Shown: positions 34,731-44,234, numbered from the stretch's first letter. The stretch: 64,000 bases of DNA from Bacteroidaceae bacterium (GCA_017647225.1 JAGCLA010000020.1:1-64000), one strand, 5' to 3'. A program made the numbers and translations. The notes: generated from the sequence alone by a model not told the origin.

Positions 34731-35603
34731 TTATTTGTTATTATGGTAATTTATAATTGCTTTCTTACAGTTTTCCATTAGCCATTTGGGAGTTGATGTT
34801 GCTCCGCAAATACCAATGCTTTCAACGTTTTCGGTCAGAGTAAAGTCTATATCTTCAGGACCTTCTATCTGATAAACATTCGGATTTATCTTTTTGCACT
34901 CATTATAGAGGATTTTTCCATTAGAACTTTTCTTTCCGCAGACAAAGAATATCAGCTGGTGCGCATTTGCAAATTCACCGATACCGGTCATGCGGTTGGC
35001 TACCTGTCCGCAAACAGTGTTGAACGATTCACATACCTTGTCGCTGTCGATACTCGCTTTTATCGCTTTTACAATTTCCTTGTATCCTTCGAGTGATTTT
35101 GTGGTTTGTGAATATATATAGGTGTCTTTGTCTTTTGCTATGCGGTCGAGCTGTGTAGTATCCTCAATGACAATTGCTTCGCCATGTGTCTGTCCGACAA
35201 GTCCCAATACTTCGGCGTGTCCGGCCTGTCCATGTATTATTATCTGTCTTTCTTTGCCTTCGGTCTCTTGCCATTTGTTCTTTATGCGTTGCTGTAGCTT
35301 AAGAACAACCGGACATGTCGCATCAATCAGTTCAAGATTGTTTTCCTTCGCTATCTCGTATGTGCGTGGTGGCTCTCCATGAGCACGCAAAAGGACTTTG
35401 GCGTTATGCAACTGCTCGAACGTTTCGTGATTTATGGTTACAAGCCCAAGACGTTTCAATCTGTCGCACTCGATGCTGTTATGCACAATGTCGCCAAGGC
35501 AATATAGCGTTCCGCCCTTTTGCAACTCCTCTTCGGCTTTTTTTATAGCTGTTGTTACACCGAAACAGAATCCAGAGTGTTCGTCAATCTCAATCTTTAA
35601 CAT
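34731..35603 (-). CDS. ispH: 4-hydroxy-3-methylbut-2-enyl diphosphate reductase
   Basis: This is the last step of the MEP isoprenoid pathway, a [4Fe-4S] enzyme. The three cluster cysteines are visible in [26 protein letters not shown] and [13 protein letters not shown]. It is 290 residues, usual length, with no fused S1 domain. It overlaps cmk by 7 bases. The product feeds the polyprenyl synthase at 38544. Confidence 0.95.
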   Translation of the reverse strand: MLKIEIDEHSGFCFGVTTAIKKAEEELQKGGTLYCLGDIVHNSIECDRLKRLGLVTINHETFEQLHNAKVLLRAHGEPPRTYEIAKENNLELIDATCPVVLKLQQRIKNKWQETEGKERQIIIHGQAGHAEVLGLVGQTHGEAIVIEDTTQLDRIAKDKDTYIYSQTTKSLEGYKEIVKAIKASIDSDKVCESFNTVCGQVANRMTGIGEFANAHQLIFFVCGKKSSNGKILYNECKKINPNVYQIEGPEDIDFTLTENVESIGICGATSTPKWLMENCKKAIINYHNNK

Positions 35604-36289
35604 TCTTGTGTCAGCTTATTGAACTGTTCTATCAACCAATTCATCTGTTCTTCGCGTGTGAGGTTGCTGTTGTCGAGCAATAGCGCGTCATCAGCTCTCT
35701 TTAACGGACTTATTTCGCGTGTCTGGTCAATGTGGTCGCGTTGCAATACATTCTCAAGTATCTCGTTGAAGTCGGCTTTGTCGCCACGTGCTGTGAGTTC
35801 GTCATATCTGCGTTGCGCACGGACTTCGGCCGACGCTGTGACAAATACTTTGAGTTCAGCATTTGGGAATACTGTTGTGCCGATATCACGGCCGTCCATG
35901 ACAATGCCTTTGGCTTTTCCCATTTCGCGTTGGCGGTTGACCATCTCTTCGCGTACAAAATCAATTGCCGCAATTTTGCTTACGAATTGTGAAACCTCGA
36001 GAGAACGTATCTCATGTTCTACGTTTTTGCCATTGAGGAATGTAATGGAGTTCTTTGTTTCCGGGTCAACCTCAAAGGTTATGTTTATATCTTTGATACA
36101 GGCAAGAAGTGCCTCCTTATCAATGTTATCTCCTTTTATAAGCTCGTTCTTCATGCAGAACAATGCAACAGCACGGTACATGGCGCCGCTGTCAAAGTAT
36201 AGATAGCCGATATTGCGTGCCAATGCTTTTGCCATGGTGCTTTTGCCGCATGACGAGAATCCATCGATAGCTATTATTATTTTTCTCAT
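35597..36289 (-). CDS. cmk: Cytidylate kinase
   Basis: This is a 230-residue kinase that phosphorylates CMP and dCMP. P-loop GFSSCGKSTMAKALARNIG is at the N-terminus, followed by FDSGAMYRAVALF and the GRDIGTTVFPNAELKVF motif. The C-terminal RDHIDQTREISPLKRADDA is typical. It starts the operon with ispH and pfkA and is preceded by duplicated promoter-like repeats. Confidence 0.94.
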   Translation of the reverse strand: MRKIIIAIDGFSSCGKSTMAKALARNIGYLYFDSGAMYRAVALFCMKNELIKGDNIDKEALLACIKDINITFEVDPETKNSITFLNGKNVEHEIRSLEVSQFVSKIAAIDFVREEMVNRQREMGKAKGIVMDGRDIGTTVFPNAELKVFVTASAEVRAQRRYDELTARGDKADFNEILENVLQRDHIDQTREISPLKRADDALLLDNSNLTREEQMNWLIEQFNKLTQEC

Positions 36290-36300
36290 GTCGTTTAGAT

Positions 36301-36452
36301 GCTTACCTCAAAGATACGAACAAACGAGCGAGAAATATGAAGCTTGCTTCGATATTTTTCACAGCGAGTGCACAAAATCTTCGAGTTTACCTCAAAGATA
36401 CGAACAATTGGGTGAGATATACAACGTTTGCTTTAATATTTTACAGCAATGG
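36301..36452. repeat. Degenerate direct repeat carrying two -7 boxes before cmk
   Basis: Two copies of about 65-70 bp lie at an offset of 82-84 bp (36301-36370 and 36385-36452). Each holds TTACCTCAAAGATACGAACAA. On the minus strand this gives TATCTTTG at 36309-36316 and at 36393-36400, both exact -7 elements. The outer copy has a TTG at 36422-36424, 21 nt away, acceptable as -33. The repeat has duplicated a promoter. Confidence 0.7.
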
Positions 36453-36497
36453 CAGTAAAAAAAACGTAATTATCCCAATGATACCGCAAAATTATCG

Positions 36498-37475
36498 TCA
36501 AAGTGAGTATGAGAGGTTGAACAGCAAAGAATTTGCAGATGTGTGCAGTTTGCTGTATGAGGCGTTGAATTTTACCTTATGGATATTTAGTCCGGCACCA
36601 AGGCTGAAACCGTCAAAAGAGTTCTTTGTCGCAGATAATTCGCGGCCCGTACGGTAATTGTAACCGAGTGAGAAGTAGAAGTTATTTCCTATAAGAATAT
36701 CCGCACCAATAATGAAATGCTTCAAAATCAATTCGCCAATGTTGTCTTTGCTGCCGTCTGCGTTGTAGAAATCATCTCTTTTCCAACGGTGCAGGTCGTG
36801 CAGCATGGCTGAGAGGCGTATTGGCGCATGGTTGAATCTCTTTGAAAGACCGAACTGAAAGTCCATAGGCATGACTCCGAGTTTTTCTTCAAAAGCCTTG
36901 ACCTGTCCTCCGAGATTCTTGCATACAAACGACATCGAGAACTCTTTCTCGGCATCATAATAGTTGATACCGAGATCGACGCCTAATCCTAAAGCGTACA
37001 TGCTCTCATATTTCGAATATATAAGTCTTGCCGAAACACCGCCACTCCAACGTTCTCCAAGCAGGTAGTCGTAGGTGAGTGTCAGGTCAATGTCTTTTGC
37101 CGAAAATGTACCTGTGTAGATGTTGTCGTCGGTATATCCGTCGAATTTTCCATAATCGACGTAACGCAGGAACACTGCGGCGGAAGAACGCTCTCCGAAT
37201 GCTTTGCTGAATGCGGCTCCACCTACATTGCAGTCGCGCATATAGGACATGTATGATATATTCAGCGTCTTGTCGCTTACATTTGCCAACAAGGCGGGGT
37301 TGTGCATGACAAGAGTGAGGTCATCTTCAATAAGTGAAATGTTTTCACCTCCAAGAGCCGCCGCATGCGAAGAATATGGCAAGCGCAGGAAACTGAAGGC
37401 GTATTCACCGCCTTGTGCCGAGAGTGCAAAAGGCAATAGCGTGAATATATATATAAGTATATGTCTGAATTTCAC
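36498..37475 (-). CDS. porQ: Type IX secretion system protein PorQ
   Basis: This is a 325-residue outer-membrane beta-barrel with signal peptide (ends LPFALSAQ). The family pattern begins YAFSFLRLPYSSHAAALGG and HNPALLANVSDKTLNISY. PorQ cooperates with PorU, PorV and PorZ in attaching cargo to A-LPS at the cell surface. Its neighbourhood with cmk is, to my knowledge, conserved in Bacteroidota. Its presence makes export of proteins with T9SS-like tails, such as the 29781 protein, plausible. Confidence 0.82.
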   Translation of the reverse strand: MKFRHILIYIFTLLPFALSAQGGEYAFSFLRLPYSSHAAALGGENISLIEDDLTLVMHNPALLANVSDKTLNISYMSYMRDCNVGGAAFSKAFGERSSAAVFLRYVDYGKFDGYTDDNIYTGTFSAKDIDLTLTYDYLLGERWSGGVSARLIYSKYESMYALGLGVDLGINYYDAEKEFSMSFVCKNLGGQVKAFEEKLGVMPMDFQFGLSKRFNHAPIRLSAMLHDLHRWKRDDFYNADGSKDNIGELILKHFIIGADILIGNNFYFSLGYNYRTGRELSATKNSFDGFSLGAGLNIHKVKFNASYSKLHTSANSLLFNLSYSL

Positions 37476-37526
37476 TTTGTTGATGATTGGTTTGTTCTTT
37501 TCGTGCGACAGTGCGCTATTCTAATG

Positions 37527-37534
37527 CGAAGATA
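37527..37534 (-). promoter_or_regulatory. -7 box (TATCTTCG) for porQ
   Basis: The minus strand reads TATCTTCG 51 nt upstream of the porQ start, in the divergent region with the TonB gene. Confidence 0.5.
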
Positions 37535-37677
37535 ATGCAATTTATTTATTTTATCGTTATCTGTTCCGCTAATAAAATAACCTTATGTCCGTTTTGTAGT
37601 AAATAACGGAAAAGAACGTCATTTATGTTGTCGCGGATAATAAAAATCCGATAAATTTTTAAAAAAAACATTTCTTT

Positions 37678-37708
37678 TTTGTGTATTGAAAAATATTGTC
37701 TATTTTTG
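37678..37708 (+). promoter_or_regulatory. Promoter for the TonB-like gene
   Basis: TTTG at 37678-37681, a 19-nt spacer and TATTTTTG at 37701-37708 are an ideal Bacteroidota promoter. It puts the transcription start near 37715 and supports ATG 37737 as the start codon. Confidence 0.75.
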
Positions 37709-37736
37709 TCGATTAGAAAATATATACAATTACGAT

Positions 37737-38486
37737 ATGAATACAGAGAAAAACCAACAAGCTAAAAATGGTAGCGACCTCAAACTTGAACTTGAGGTAA
37801 AGAAAAGTGCCAAAGCCAATATGGAACAGAACCGTTTCCTTTGGTTGTTAATGGGCTGTGTAATTGTCTTCTCCGTTACATTTGCTGTTATAGAGTGGAC
37901 AACTTTTGAACCAAAAGAAAAGAAAGAAAAGAAGGTTCAGCAACAGGCTCTTGATATTCCTATTGATATTTTGGTGCCTTTTACCATTCCTGAGAAAAAG
38001 GTGGTTCCTCCTCCCCCAGAAGCAAAGAAAATTGTCGATATCATTGAAATCGTAGAGGATGAGGCTGAAATCGAAGAGAGCGACCTCGTGTCAATTGAAG
38101 AGCAGGGCGAAGTTGTTGAGATTTCGGACAATACAAATATATTTGTCGAGGACGAGGTTGTCGAGGAGCAGGTATTCCAGGTTGTTGAGCAGCAACCAGA
38201 GTTCCCCGGTGGTATGAAAGCCTTGATGAAATATCTTCAGGAGAATATCAACTATCCAAGAATCTCTCGCGACAACAACTCACAGGGTCGTGCATTCATC
38301 CGCTTTGTCGTAAACTCTGACGGTTCAATCCAGGGTGTAGAGGTGCTCAAGAGCTCTGGTGATATCTACCTTGATAAGGAGGCTGTACGCGTTGTAGAGG
38401 GTATGCCTAATTGGTCACCCGGTAAGCAGGCCGGTAAACCGGTACGCGTGTTCTTTACTTTGCCGGTTGTATTCCGTTTGCAGTAA
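37737..38486 (+). CDS. TonB family energy transducer
   Basis: This 249-residue protein links the inner-membrane proton motive force to outer-membrane transporters. The inner-membrane anchor is at about residues 34-55, followed by a Pro-rich segment (EKKVVPPPPEAKK), a Glu-rich region, and a C-terminal TonB domain (about 165-249: FPGGMKALMKYLQENINYP, then VVNSDGSIQGVEVLKSSGD and GKPVRVFFTLPVVF). I moved the start to ATG 37737 (MNTEKNQQAKNG) because the upstream frame contains the promoter. Bacteroidota carry several TonB paralogues, so the partner transporter is not known. A terminator follows. Confidence 0.87.
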   Translation: MNTEKNQQAKNGSDLKLELEVKKSAKANMEQNRFLWLLMGCVIVFSVTFAVIEWTTFEPKEKKEKKVQQQALDIPIDILVPFTIPEKKVVPPPPEAKKIVDIIEIVEDEAEIEESDLVSIEEQGEVVEISDNTNIFVEDEVVEEQVFQVVEQQPEFPGGMKALMKYLQENINYPRISRDNNSQGRAFIRFVVNSDGSIQGVEVLKSSGDIYLDKEAVRVVEGMPNWSPGKQAGKPVRVFFTLPVVFRLQ

Positions 38487-38502
38487 AAAACAAAATATAT
38501 GG

Positions 38503-38532
38503 GAAAGAGGCTGCGATGCAGCCTCTTTTTTA
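38503..38532 (+). terminator. Intrinsic terminator after the TonB-like gene
   Basis: AAGAGGCTGC pairs with GCAGCCTCTT around GAT, followed by TTTTTT. Confidence 0.8.
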
Positions 38533-38543
38533 ATTAAATAAGT

Positions 38544-39524
38544 ATGACTATGTACACTTGGGAAGAACTTAGAGATAAAGTAAACGGGTTTATAAAAGAA
38601 CTTGAGTTTGAACGTGAACCGCGTGAATTGTATGCTCCTATAAGATACACTCTGTCGCAGGGTGGAAAACGTGTGCGTCCGGTGTTGTTCCTTATGGCAT
38701 ACAACCTGTATAAGGATAATGTCGATGAGGCTCTATATCCGGCTGTAGCTATGGAGACATACCATAACTACACTCTTATACATGACGATGTCATGGACCG
38801 TGCCGATATACGTCGCGGTATGCCTACCGTCTGTGCAAAATGGGGCGATACAATGGCGATATTGTCAGGTGATACAATGCTTGTTCTTGCTTATGAATTC
38901 CTCTCTCATGCGCCGTCGGACAAGTTGGCTCCAATGCTTGCCTTGTTTACCGAAACTGCGAAGCAGGTAGGCGACGGACAGCAATATGACATAGAATTCG
39001 AAACCCGTGAAAACGTTACGGAAGAGGAGTATCTTGAAATGATACGTCTAAAGACATCGGTTCTTCTTGCGGCTTCGCTGAAAATGGGCGGATTGCTTGC
39101 AGGAGCAAGTGAAGAGGACCTTGAGAACCTGTATGCTTATGGCGAGAAGATTGGACTTGCTTTCCAGTTGCAGGACGACCTGCTCGATGTATATGCCGAC
39201 CAGTCGCTGTTCGGTAAAAAAATTGGTGGCGATATCTGTTGCAACAAGAAGACATTCTTGCTTATAACAGCGCTTAATCTTGCAAATCCCGAGCAACTTG
39301 CTGAAATGAAGGAGTGGATGGGCAAGAAGGAGTTCGACGAACAGGAAAAAATAGCTTTCTTTACCGATATGTATAATAAGCTCGGAGTCAAGGATATATG
39401 TGAGAAGCGCATTGAGTCTTTGTTCGCAATGTGTGATGATTATATAAATCGCATATCGCTTAGCGATGAAAAGAAAGCAAATCTAAAGTTGTTCGCAAAT
39501 TCTCTGTTGAACCGCAAGTTGTGA
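38544..39524 (+). CDS. Polyprenyl diphosphate synthase
   Basis: This is a 326-residue prenyltransferase. The two Asp-rich motifs are complete: LIHDDVMDRADIRRG and FQLQDDLLDVYAD. The GQQYDIEFE and KTSVLLAASLKMG regions are also typical. The chain-length residues before the first Asp motif (YHNYTLI) suggest a short- to medium-chain product such as farnesyl to octaprenyl diphosphate, and I cannot decide which. It starts 19 nt before the next coding block ends its shared leader and is followed by a small conserved gene and tatD. ATG 38550 is an alternative start. Confidence 0.87.
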   Translation: MTMYTWEELRDKVNGFIKELEFEREPRELYAPIRYTLSQGGKRVRPVLFLMAYNLYKDNVDEALYPAVAMETYHNYTLIHDDVMDRADIRRGMPTVCAKWGDTMAILSGDTMLVLAYEFLSHAPSDKLAPMLALFTETAKQVGDGQQYDIEFETRENVTEEEYLEMIRLKTSVLLAASLKMGGLLAGASEEDLENLYAYGEKIGLAFQLQDDLLDVYADQSLFGKKIGGDICCNKKTFLLITALNLANPEQLAEMKEWMGKKEFDEQEKIAFFTDMYNKLGVKDICEKRIESLFAMCDDYINRISLSDEKKANLKLFANSLLNRKL

Positions 39525-39531
39525 TATAACA

Positions 39532-40242
39532 ATGCCTTACCGCCGATTACCCAAGACCGATCAGGCTCGAATACGAGCCCTGAAAGCTGCTGTTGAGAAC
39601 AGTACCAATAACGGTGTTTATACCAATGTGCTTTCGCATAATACCTATCATCGTGCGAAAGATTTCCTTGAGCGTTTTTCGCGGGAGGTGTCTGTTTACC
39701 GCCGTTGTGTTGCGGAACAATCGTCCAAGAAGGGGAATAAAGAATATGATGCCGCTCTGAAGAAAGCGAGAATGTTTGTTTCTCATTTTATTCAAGTGCT
39801 GAGCATGTCTATAATGCGTGGCGAAATTTCACGTAACAAACGCCCGTACTATGGTCTGCCCGAAGATGAGGATACAACACCCAATCTCTTTTCGGAATCG
39901 GCCGTGCTCGAGTGGGGAGTTAAGATTATCGAAGGCGAACGCCGTCGTCAGGGTGAAGGAGGAGTGCCTATCTATAATCCGACAATGGGACGTGTGTCTG
40001 TAGTCTTTGAAATTTTCAAGGCAATGTACGAAAAGCAACAGTCGCTTCAACAACGTACAAACGAAGCGCTCCGTAATATCTCGGCAATGCGTTTTGAAGC
40101 CGATGAAATTATATTCGACGCATGGGGTGAGATAGAAAAGGCTTTCTCTGAGTTACAAGGCGAGGAACGCCTGAAAAAATGTGCTTTGTACGGTGTTATT
40201 TATTATGACCGTCCTGACCGTAAAAAGAATAAAGATGATTAA
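39532..40242 (+). CDS. Conserved hypothetical protein, 236 residues
   Basis: This is a soluble, basic, mostly helical protein. Visible blocks are MPYRRLPKTDQARIRALKAA at the start and the central FVSHFIQVLSMSIMRGEI. I believe similar proteins are found across Bacteroidales next to tatD, but no function is assigned. There is no signal peptide or catalytic motif. It begins 7 nt after the polyprenyl synthase gene, and its last 8 bases overlap the tatD start, so it is clearly part of the operon. Confidence 0.75.
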   Translation: MPYRRLPKTDQARIRALKAAVENSTNNGVYTNVLSHNTYHRAKDFLERFSREVSVYRRCVAEQSSKKGNKEYDAALKKARMFVSHFIQVLSMSIMRGEISRNKRPYYGLPEDEDTTPNLFSESAVLEWGVKIIEGERRRQGEGGVPIYNPTMGRVSVVFEIFKAMYEKQQSLQQRTNEALRNISAMRFEADEIIFDAWGEIEKAFSELQGEERLKKCALYGVIYYDRPDRKKNKDD

Positions 40243-41020
40243 ATTCGTTGACACGCATACTCACCTTTTTGTTTCTGAATTTGACGAGGATAGAAAAACA
40301 GTCGTTGAAAGAGCTGTCGCAGCAGGGGTGACAAAGTTATGCCTTCCGTCAATAACAGAGGAGTCTTTGCCGGCTGTAATGGGTATGTGTGAGGTGTTCC
40401 CCGGAATCTGTTATCCGATGATAGGACTTCATCCAACAGAGTTGGGAAGTGACTATAAAGCCACATTGGAGCGTCTGTATTCCCGATTGAAAAAAGATGA
40501 ACGTTTTATAGCTGTCGGTGAAGTTGGGCTTGACTTCTATTGGGACGATACCTATAGAAAGGAGCAGTTAGACGCCTTTGATGCGCAGATAGGTTGGGCT
40601 CTTGAAACAAAATTGCCGTTGGCCATTCATTCCCGAAATGCTTTCAAAGAACTGTATGATGTCATGGAAGCATATCGTGGCAAGGGGCTGACAGGAGTTT
40701 TCCACTGTTTTTCGGGAAACGAGGACGAAGCACGCAAATTGTTATCCTTCGATGGCTTCTGTTTGGGTATAGGAGGTGTGCTTACATATAAGAAATCTAC
40801 ACTTCCGCAAGCTATAGAAAATATCCCTCTTGACAGGATATTACTCGAAACAGATTCACCTTATCTGCCACCCGTTCCTTTCAGGGGTAAGCGTAATGAA
40901 AGTTCATATATACCTTATATCGCAGATTTCATTGCCGGGTTGCATGGCTGCTGTGTAGAGGAGGTGGCACGTGTGACAACAGCCAATGCCTGTCGTCTTT
41001 TCCCTAAAATTGTTGAATGA
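40235..41020 (+). CDS. tatD: TatD family metal-dependent hydrolase (3'-5' DNase-like)
   Basis: This is a 261-residue TIM-barrel hydrolase. Metal ligands are visible in FVDTHTHLF, the Glu in AVGEVGLDFYWD, His in LAIHSRNAF, His in GVFHCFSGN and Asp in LLETDSPYLPP. TatD enzymes remove nucleotides from DNA 3' ends or deaminated ends. I chose ATG 40235 (MIKFVDTHTHLF), since the longer frame only extends into the preceding gene. It overlaps that gene by 8 nt and the following gene by 4. Confidence 0.9.
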   Translation: MIKFVDTHTHLFVSEFDEDRKTVVERAVAAGVTKLCLPSITEESLPAVMGMCEVFPGICYPMIGLHPTELGSDYKATLERLYSRLKKDERFIAVGEVGLDFYWDDTYRKEQLDAFDAQIGWALETKLPLAIHSRNAFKELYDVMEAYRGKGLTGVFHCFSGNEDEARKLLSFDGFCLGIGGVLTYKKSTLPQAIENIPLDRILLETDSPYLPPVPFRGKRNESSYIPYIADFIAGLHGCCVEEVARVTTANACRLFPKIVE

Positions 41021-42087
41021 TGGATTTTGAAAAAATAGATATATTCGGTAATGGGCAACACCCGATAGTCATAGCAGGACCTTGTAGCGCGGAGAGTGAG
41101 GAGCAGGTAATGGCTGTCGCTTCGGAGCTTGTCGGTAAGGGGGTAACCCTCTTTCGTGCAGGTGTGTGGAAACCACGTACCCGTCCCGGCTGTTTTGAAG
41201 GTGTAGGGCAAGAGGCATTGCAGTGGCTTGCACGTGTCAGGAAAGAACTTGCCATGCCCGTATCGACAGAAGTGGCTACTGCTGTTCATGTGGAACAGGC
41301 ACTTGCTGCAGGTGTCGATTTACTATGGATTGGAGCGCGTACGACAGCAAATCCATTTGCAGTACAGGAGATTGCCGATTCACTGCGTGGCGTAGATGTG
41401 CCGGTCTTGGTGAAGAATCCCGTAAACCCGGATGTTGACCTTTGGGTAGGTGCTTTTGAACGCCTTTATAATGCCGGCGTAAAACGTCTTGGCGCTATAC
41501 ATCGCGGATTTTCGGCATACGGCGAAAAGTTCTACCGCAATGCACCGCAGTGGCAACTGCCCATAGAATTCCGTCGTCGTCTTGGCGGAATTCCCATGAT
41601 ATGTGACCCGAGTCACATTGGCGGTAAGCGTGAACTCGTATTGTCGCTGTCGCAACAGGCTATGGACCTTAATTACGACGGTCTTATGATTGAAACGCAT
41701 TGTAACCCTGTCTGTGCCCTTAGTGATGCCCGTCAGCAGGTTACACCCGACGAGCTTGCCATAATTTTGAGTAGGTTGGTGCATCGTTCTGCCGACGGTG
41801 TCAATGCCGATTTCCATTCGTATCGTAATCGTCTTGATGAAATTGATGACAGGTTAATGGAATTGCTTGTCAAGAGAATGGGTATCTCGCGCGAGATAGG
41901 TGCTGTCAAACGCGAAAAAGGTCTGACGGTATTTCAACCCTTCAGATATAACGAAACAATCGAACGATATACAAAGATATGTACCGACGGAAAACTTGAT
42001 GTCGAGGCTGTCAAGAGTGTCTTTGAGGCCATACACATGGAGAGTATCCGCCAACAGCTGCGTATTGTGAATGATGAAAATCAGTGA
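41017..42087 (+). CDS. Bifunctional DAHP synthase / chorismate mutase
   Basis: This 356-residue enzyme fuses the first step of the shikimate pathway with the first committed step to Phe and Tyr. The DAHP synthase part (residues about 1-265, type I beta) has AGPCSAESEEQV, RAGVWKPRTRPGCFEG, AIHRGFSAYG, DPSHIGGKRELV and IETHCNPVCALSD. The chorismate mutase part (about 270-356, AroQ type) has LDEIDDRLMELLVKRMGISR and GLTVFQPFRYNETI. The order, DAHP synthase first, is the usual one in Bacteroidota. The fusion allows the mutase domain to mediate feedback inhibition. Confidence 0.92.
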   Translation: MMDFEKIDIFGNGQHPIVIAGPCSAESEEQVMAVASELVGKGVTLFRAGVWKPRTRPGCFEGVGQEALQWLARVRKELAMPVSTEVATAVHVEQALAAGVDLLWIGARTTANPFAVQEIADSLRGVDVPVLVKNPVNPDVDLWVGAFERLYNAGVKRLGAIHRGFSAYGEKFYRNAPQWQLPIEFRRRLGGIPMICDPSHIGGKRELVLSLSQQAMDLNYDGLMIETHCNPVCALSDARQQVTPDELAIILSRLVHRSADGVNADFHSYRNRLDEIDDRLMELLVKRMGISREIGAVKREKGLTVFQPFRYNETIERYTKICTDGKLDVEAVKSVFEAIHMESIRQQLRIVNDENQ

Positions 42088-42094
42088 TACCGTA

Positions 42095-43222
42095 ATGCGT
42101 CGTAATAATTCTTTCCGTCTATTGCTGTTTTCTGCACTTTGTGCAATATCCCTCTTCCTCTGTTCGTGCGGTGGAGGAGAGAACGGTATGGTGGAAGGAA
42201 AAAGGGTTGCCATGCACTATTCTGTATTGCTTGACATTGTTGATTGCGACGGTTATACGGTTGTCGATGTGAAGAATCCTTGGGGAAAAGGTTTGCTGAA
42301 ACGCTATATACTTGTACCGGACACTTGTGATATTCCTCAAATACGTGGTACGGTATTGCGTACTCCACTGCAACGTGCTGTCGTCTTTTCGGGTGTGCAT
42401 GCCTCATTGTTCGAGGAACTCGGGGCATTGCCGGTTGTTGCAGGCGTCTGCGACAAACGTTATATATATTCAAAGGGAGTACAGAAGGGGTTGGAACAGG
42501 GTGTTGTAACGGATTGTGGCAGTTCGCTAAATGTCAACAGCGAGGCTGTTGTGCAAGTAAATCCTGACGCTATATTTGTTTTGCCATACGAGAATGGTGG
42601 TTATGGCAAGCTGGATAATATGCCTTATCCATTGGTGGAATGTGCCGATTATATGGAAACCTCACCGCTCGGTTGTGCCGAATGGATACGCTTCTATGGT
42701 CGTCTTGTAGGACGTGCGGCAGAGAGTGATTCTGTATATAATGCCGTGTGCAAGGAGTATGAGGCTTTGTGCAGGCTCGTTGACGGTGTGCAGGAACGTC
42801 CTGCACTTATGTGCGAATTGAAAAGCAGTTCGGCATGGTATGTGCCGGGAGGTAACAGCACCATGGGGCAGATGTATAACGATGCGGGTGCCGATTATCT
42901 TTTTACCGATTGTGGAAAAAATGGCTCTGTACCACTTTCGTATGAGGTGGTTCTGGACAGAGGTTCTGATGCCGACATATGGCTATTCAAGTATAATGCA
43001 TCTGAAGACAAGACAAAAGCGTCGTTGCTTGCCGATTTTTCGGGGTACTCGCATTTCAGACCCTTCAAGGAAGGGAATATATATGCTTGCAATACTCACA
43101 GGAATAATATATTTGAAGAAATATCCTTTCACCCCGAAAGGCTGTTGAAGGAACTTGTAGCCCTTTTTCATCCTTCGCTTATTCCCGGATATAAACCTCT
43201 CTATTATGAAAAGATACCTTGA
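42095..43222 (+). CDS. ABC transporter substrate-binding lipoprotein, BtuF/FecB-like (cobalamin or iron complex)
   Basis: This 375-residue protein has a lipoprotein signal (ends LFLCSC, then GGG). The periplasmic-binding-protein fold pattern includes RAVVFSGVHASLFEELGALP, NPDAIFVLPYENGGYG and YVPGGNSTMGQMYNDAGADY. It probably binds cobalamin or an iron complex. I placed the start at ATG 42095 so that the signal peptide begins with MRRNN, while ATG 42071 would overlap the DAHP gene. It is followed by an overlapping permease gene. Confidence 0.8.
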   Translation: MRRNNSFRLLLFSALCAISLFLCSCGGGENGMVEGKRVAMHYSVLLDIVDCDGYTVVDVKNPWGKGLLKRYILVPDTCDIPQIRGTVLRTPLQRAVVFSGVHASLFEELGALPVVAGVCDKRYIYSKGVQKGLEQGVVTDCGSSLNVNSEAVVQVNPDAIFVLPYENGGYGKLDNMPYPLVECADYMETSPLGCAEWIRFYGRLVGRAAESDSVYNAVCKEYEALCRLVDGVQERPALMCELKSSSAWYVPGGNSTMGQMYNDAGADYLFTDCGKNGSVPLSYEVVLDRGSDADIWLFKYNASEDKTKASLLADFSGYSHFRPFKEGNIYACNTHRNNIFEEISFHPERLLKELVALFHPSLIPGYKPLYYEKIP

Positions 43223-44234
43223 TAAGAATATAATTGTGCTTATGCTTCTGCTGCTTGCGGTTGCGGCTCTCTTTTTATTGAATTTGTTTATAGGAGCTGT
43301 CGATATACCGTTCAGTGAGGTTATGGGTATAATTACGGGTAACGGAAGTGAACGCGAGGCTTGGAATATGATTGTTCTTGAAACGCGTGTGCCTCAAGCA
43401 GTTACAGCTTTGTTGGCCGGTGCTGCCATTGCTGTTGCCGGTCTTTTGTTGCAAACGCTTTTCAATAATCCGCTTGCCGGCCCCGAGGTGCTCGGAATAA
43501 ATAGTGGAGCAGGGCTTGGTGTGGCCGTCGTGATGCTGTTTGCACAAGGCTCATTTGCTCTTGGAGGAATGAATGTTGCCGGTTATCTTGCTGTCTTTGC
43601 CGGTGCGTTTGCCGGCGCTGCCGTAATAATGGCTGTGATACTGTTGCTCTCTACAATTGTCCGTAACAAGATATTTCTGCTGATAGTCGGTGTTGCAATA
43701 GGCTATCTTGCATCATCACTGATATCGGTCCTCAACTATTTTGCAACAGCAGAGGGGGTACATTCATACCTTATCTGGGGAATGGGAAGCTTCAGTGCTG
43801 TGTCAATGGGACAGTTGTCACTTTTTGCGGTTTTGACGTTGCTGTTGCTCGCGCTCTCTTTGTTGATGATAAAGCCCCTTAATGCCATTCTGCTTGGTGA
43901 TGCATACGCACATAATCTTGGTATAAACATAAAGGCTGTGCGTAATGTGCTATTGGCGGTTGTGGGTATGCTGACCGCTGTGGTAACGGCTTTCTGTGGC
44001 CCTATAGCCTTTATCGGTCTTGCTGTTCCGCATATGGCAAGAATACTTCTAAGTAGCAATAATCATAAAGTGCTGTTGCCCGGAACATTGCTTTTCGGCT
44101 CCATTGTGGCACTTCTTTGCAATATGGTCTGTCAGTTGCCAGGAGAGAGCGGGCTGCTCCCTTTGGGCGCAATAACACCGCTTATCGGAGCACCGGTCAT
44201 CATATATGTTGTGCTCAGGAATAAGAATGTCTAA
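43206..44234 (+). CDS. FecCD/BtuC-family ABC transporter permease
   Basis: This 342-residue inner-membrane permease has about ten membrane segments. Family motifs include RVPQAVTALLAGAAIAVAG, LFNNPLAGPEVLGINSGAG and FCGPIAFIGLAVPHMARIL. It imports cobalamin or iron complexes with the substrate-binding lipoprotein encoded just before (start overlaps by 17 bases). No ATPase gene follows; the next gene is ilvD. Another locus must supply the ATPase. Confidence 0.88.
   Translation: MKRYLDKNIIVLMLLLLAVAALFLLNLFIGAVDIPFSEVMGIITGNGSEREAWNMIVLETRVPQAVTALLAGAAIAVAGLLLQTLFNNPLAGPEVLGINSGAGLGVAVVMLFAQGSFALGGMNVAGYLAVFAGAFAGAAVIMAVILLLSTIVRNKIFLLIVGVAIGYLASSLISVLNYFATAEGVHSYLIWGMGSFSAVSMGQLSLFAVLTLLLLALSLLMIKPLNAILLGDAYAHNLGINIKAVRNVLLAVVGMLTAVVTAFCGPIAFIGLAVPHMARILLSSNNHKVLLPGTLLFGSIVALLCNMVCQLPGESGLLPLGAITPLIGAPVIIYVVLRNKNV

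Noticed and set aside
36337..36657. Plus-strand frame across the cmk promoter repeats and porQ end
   Set aside because: It runs through promoter repeats and antisense to porQ.
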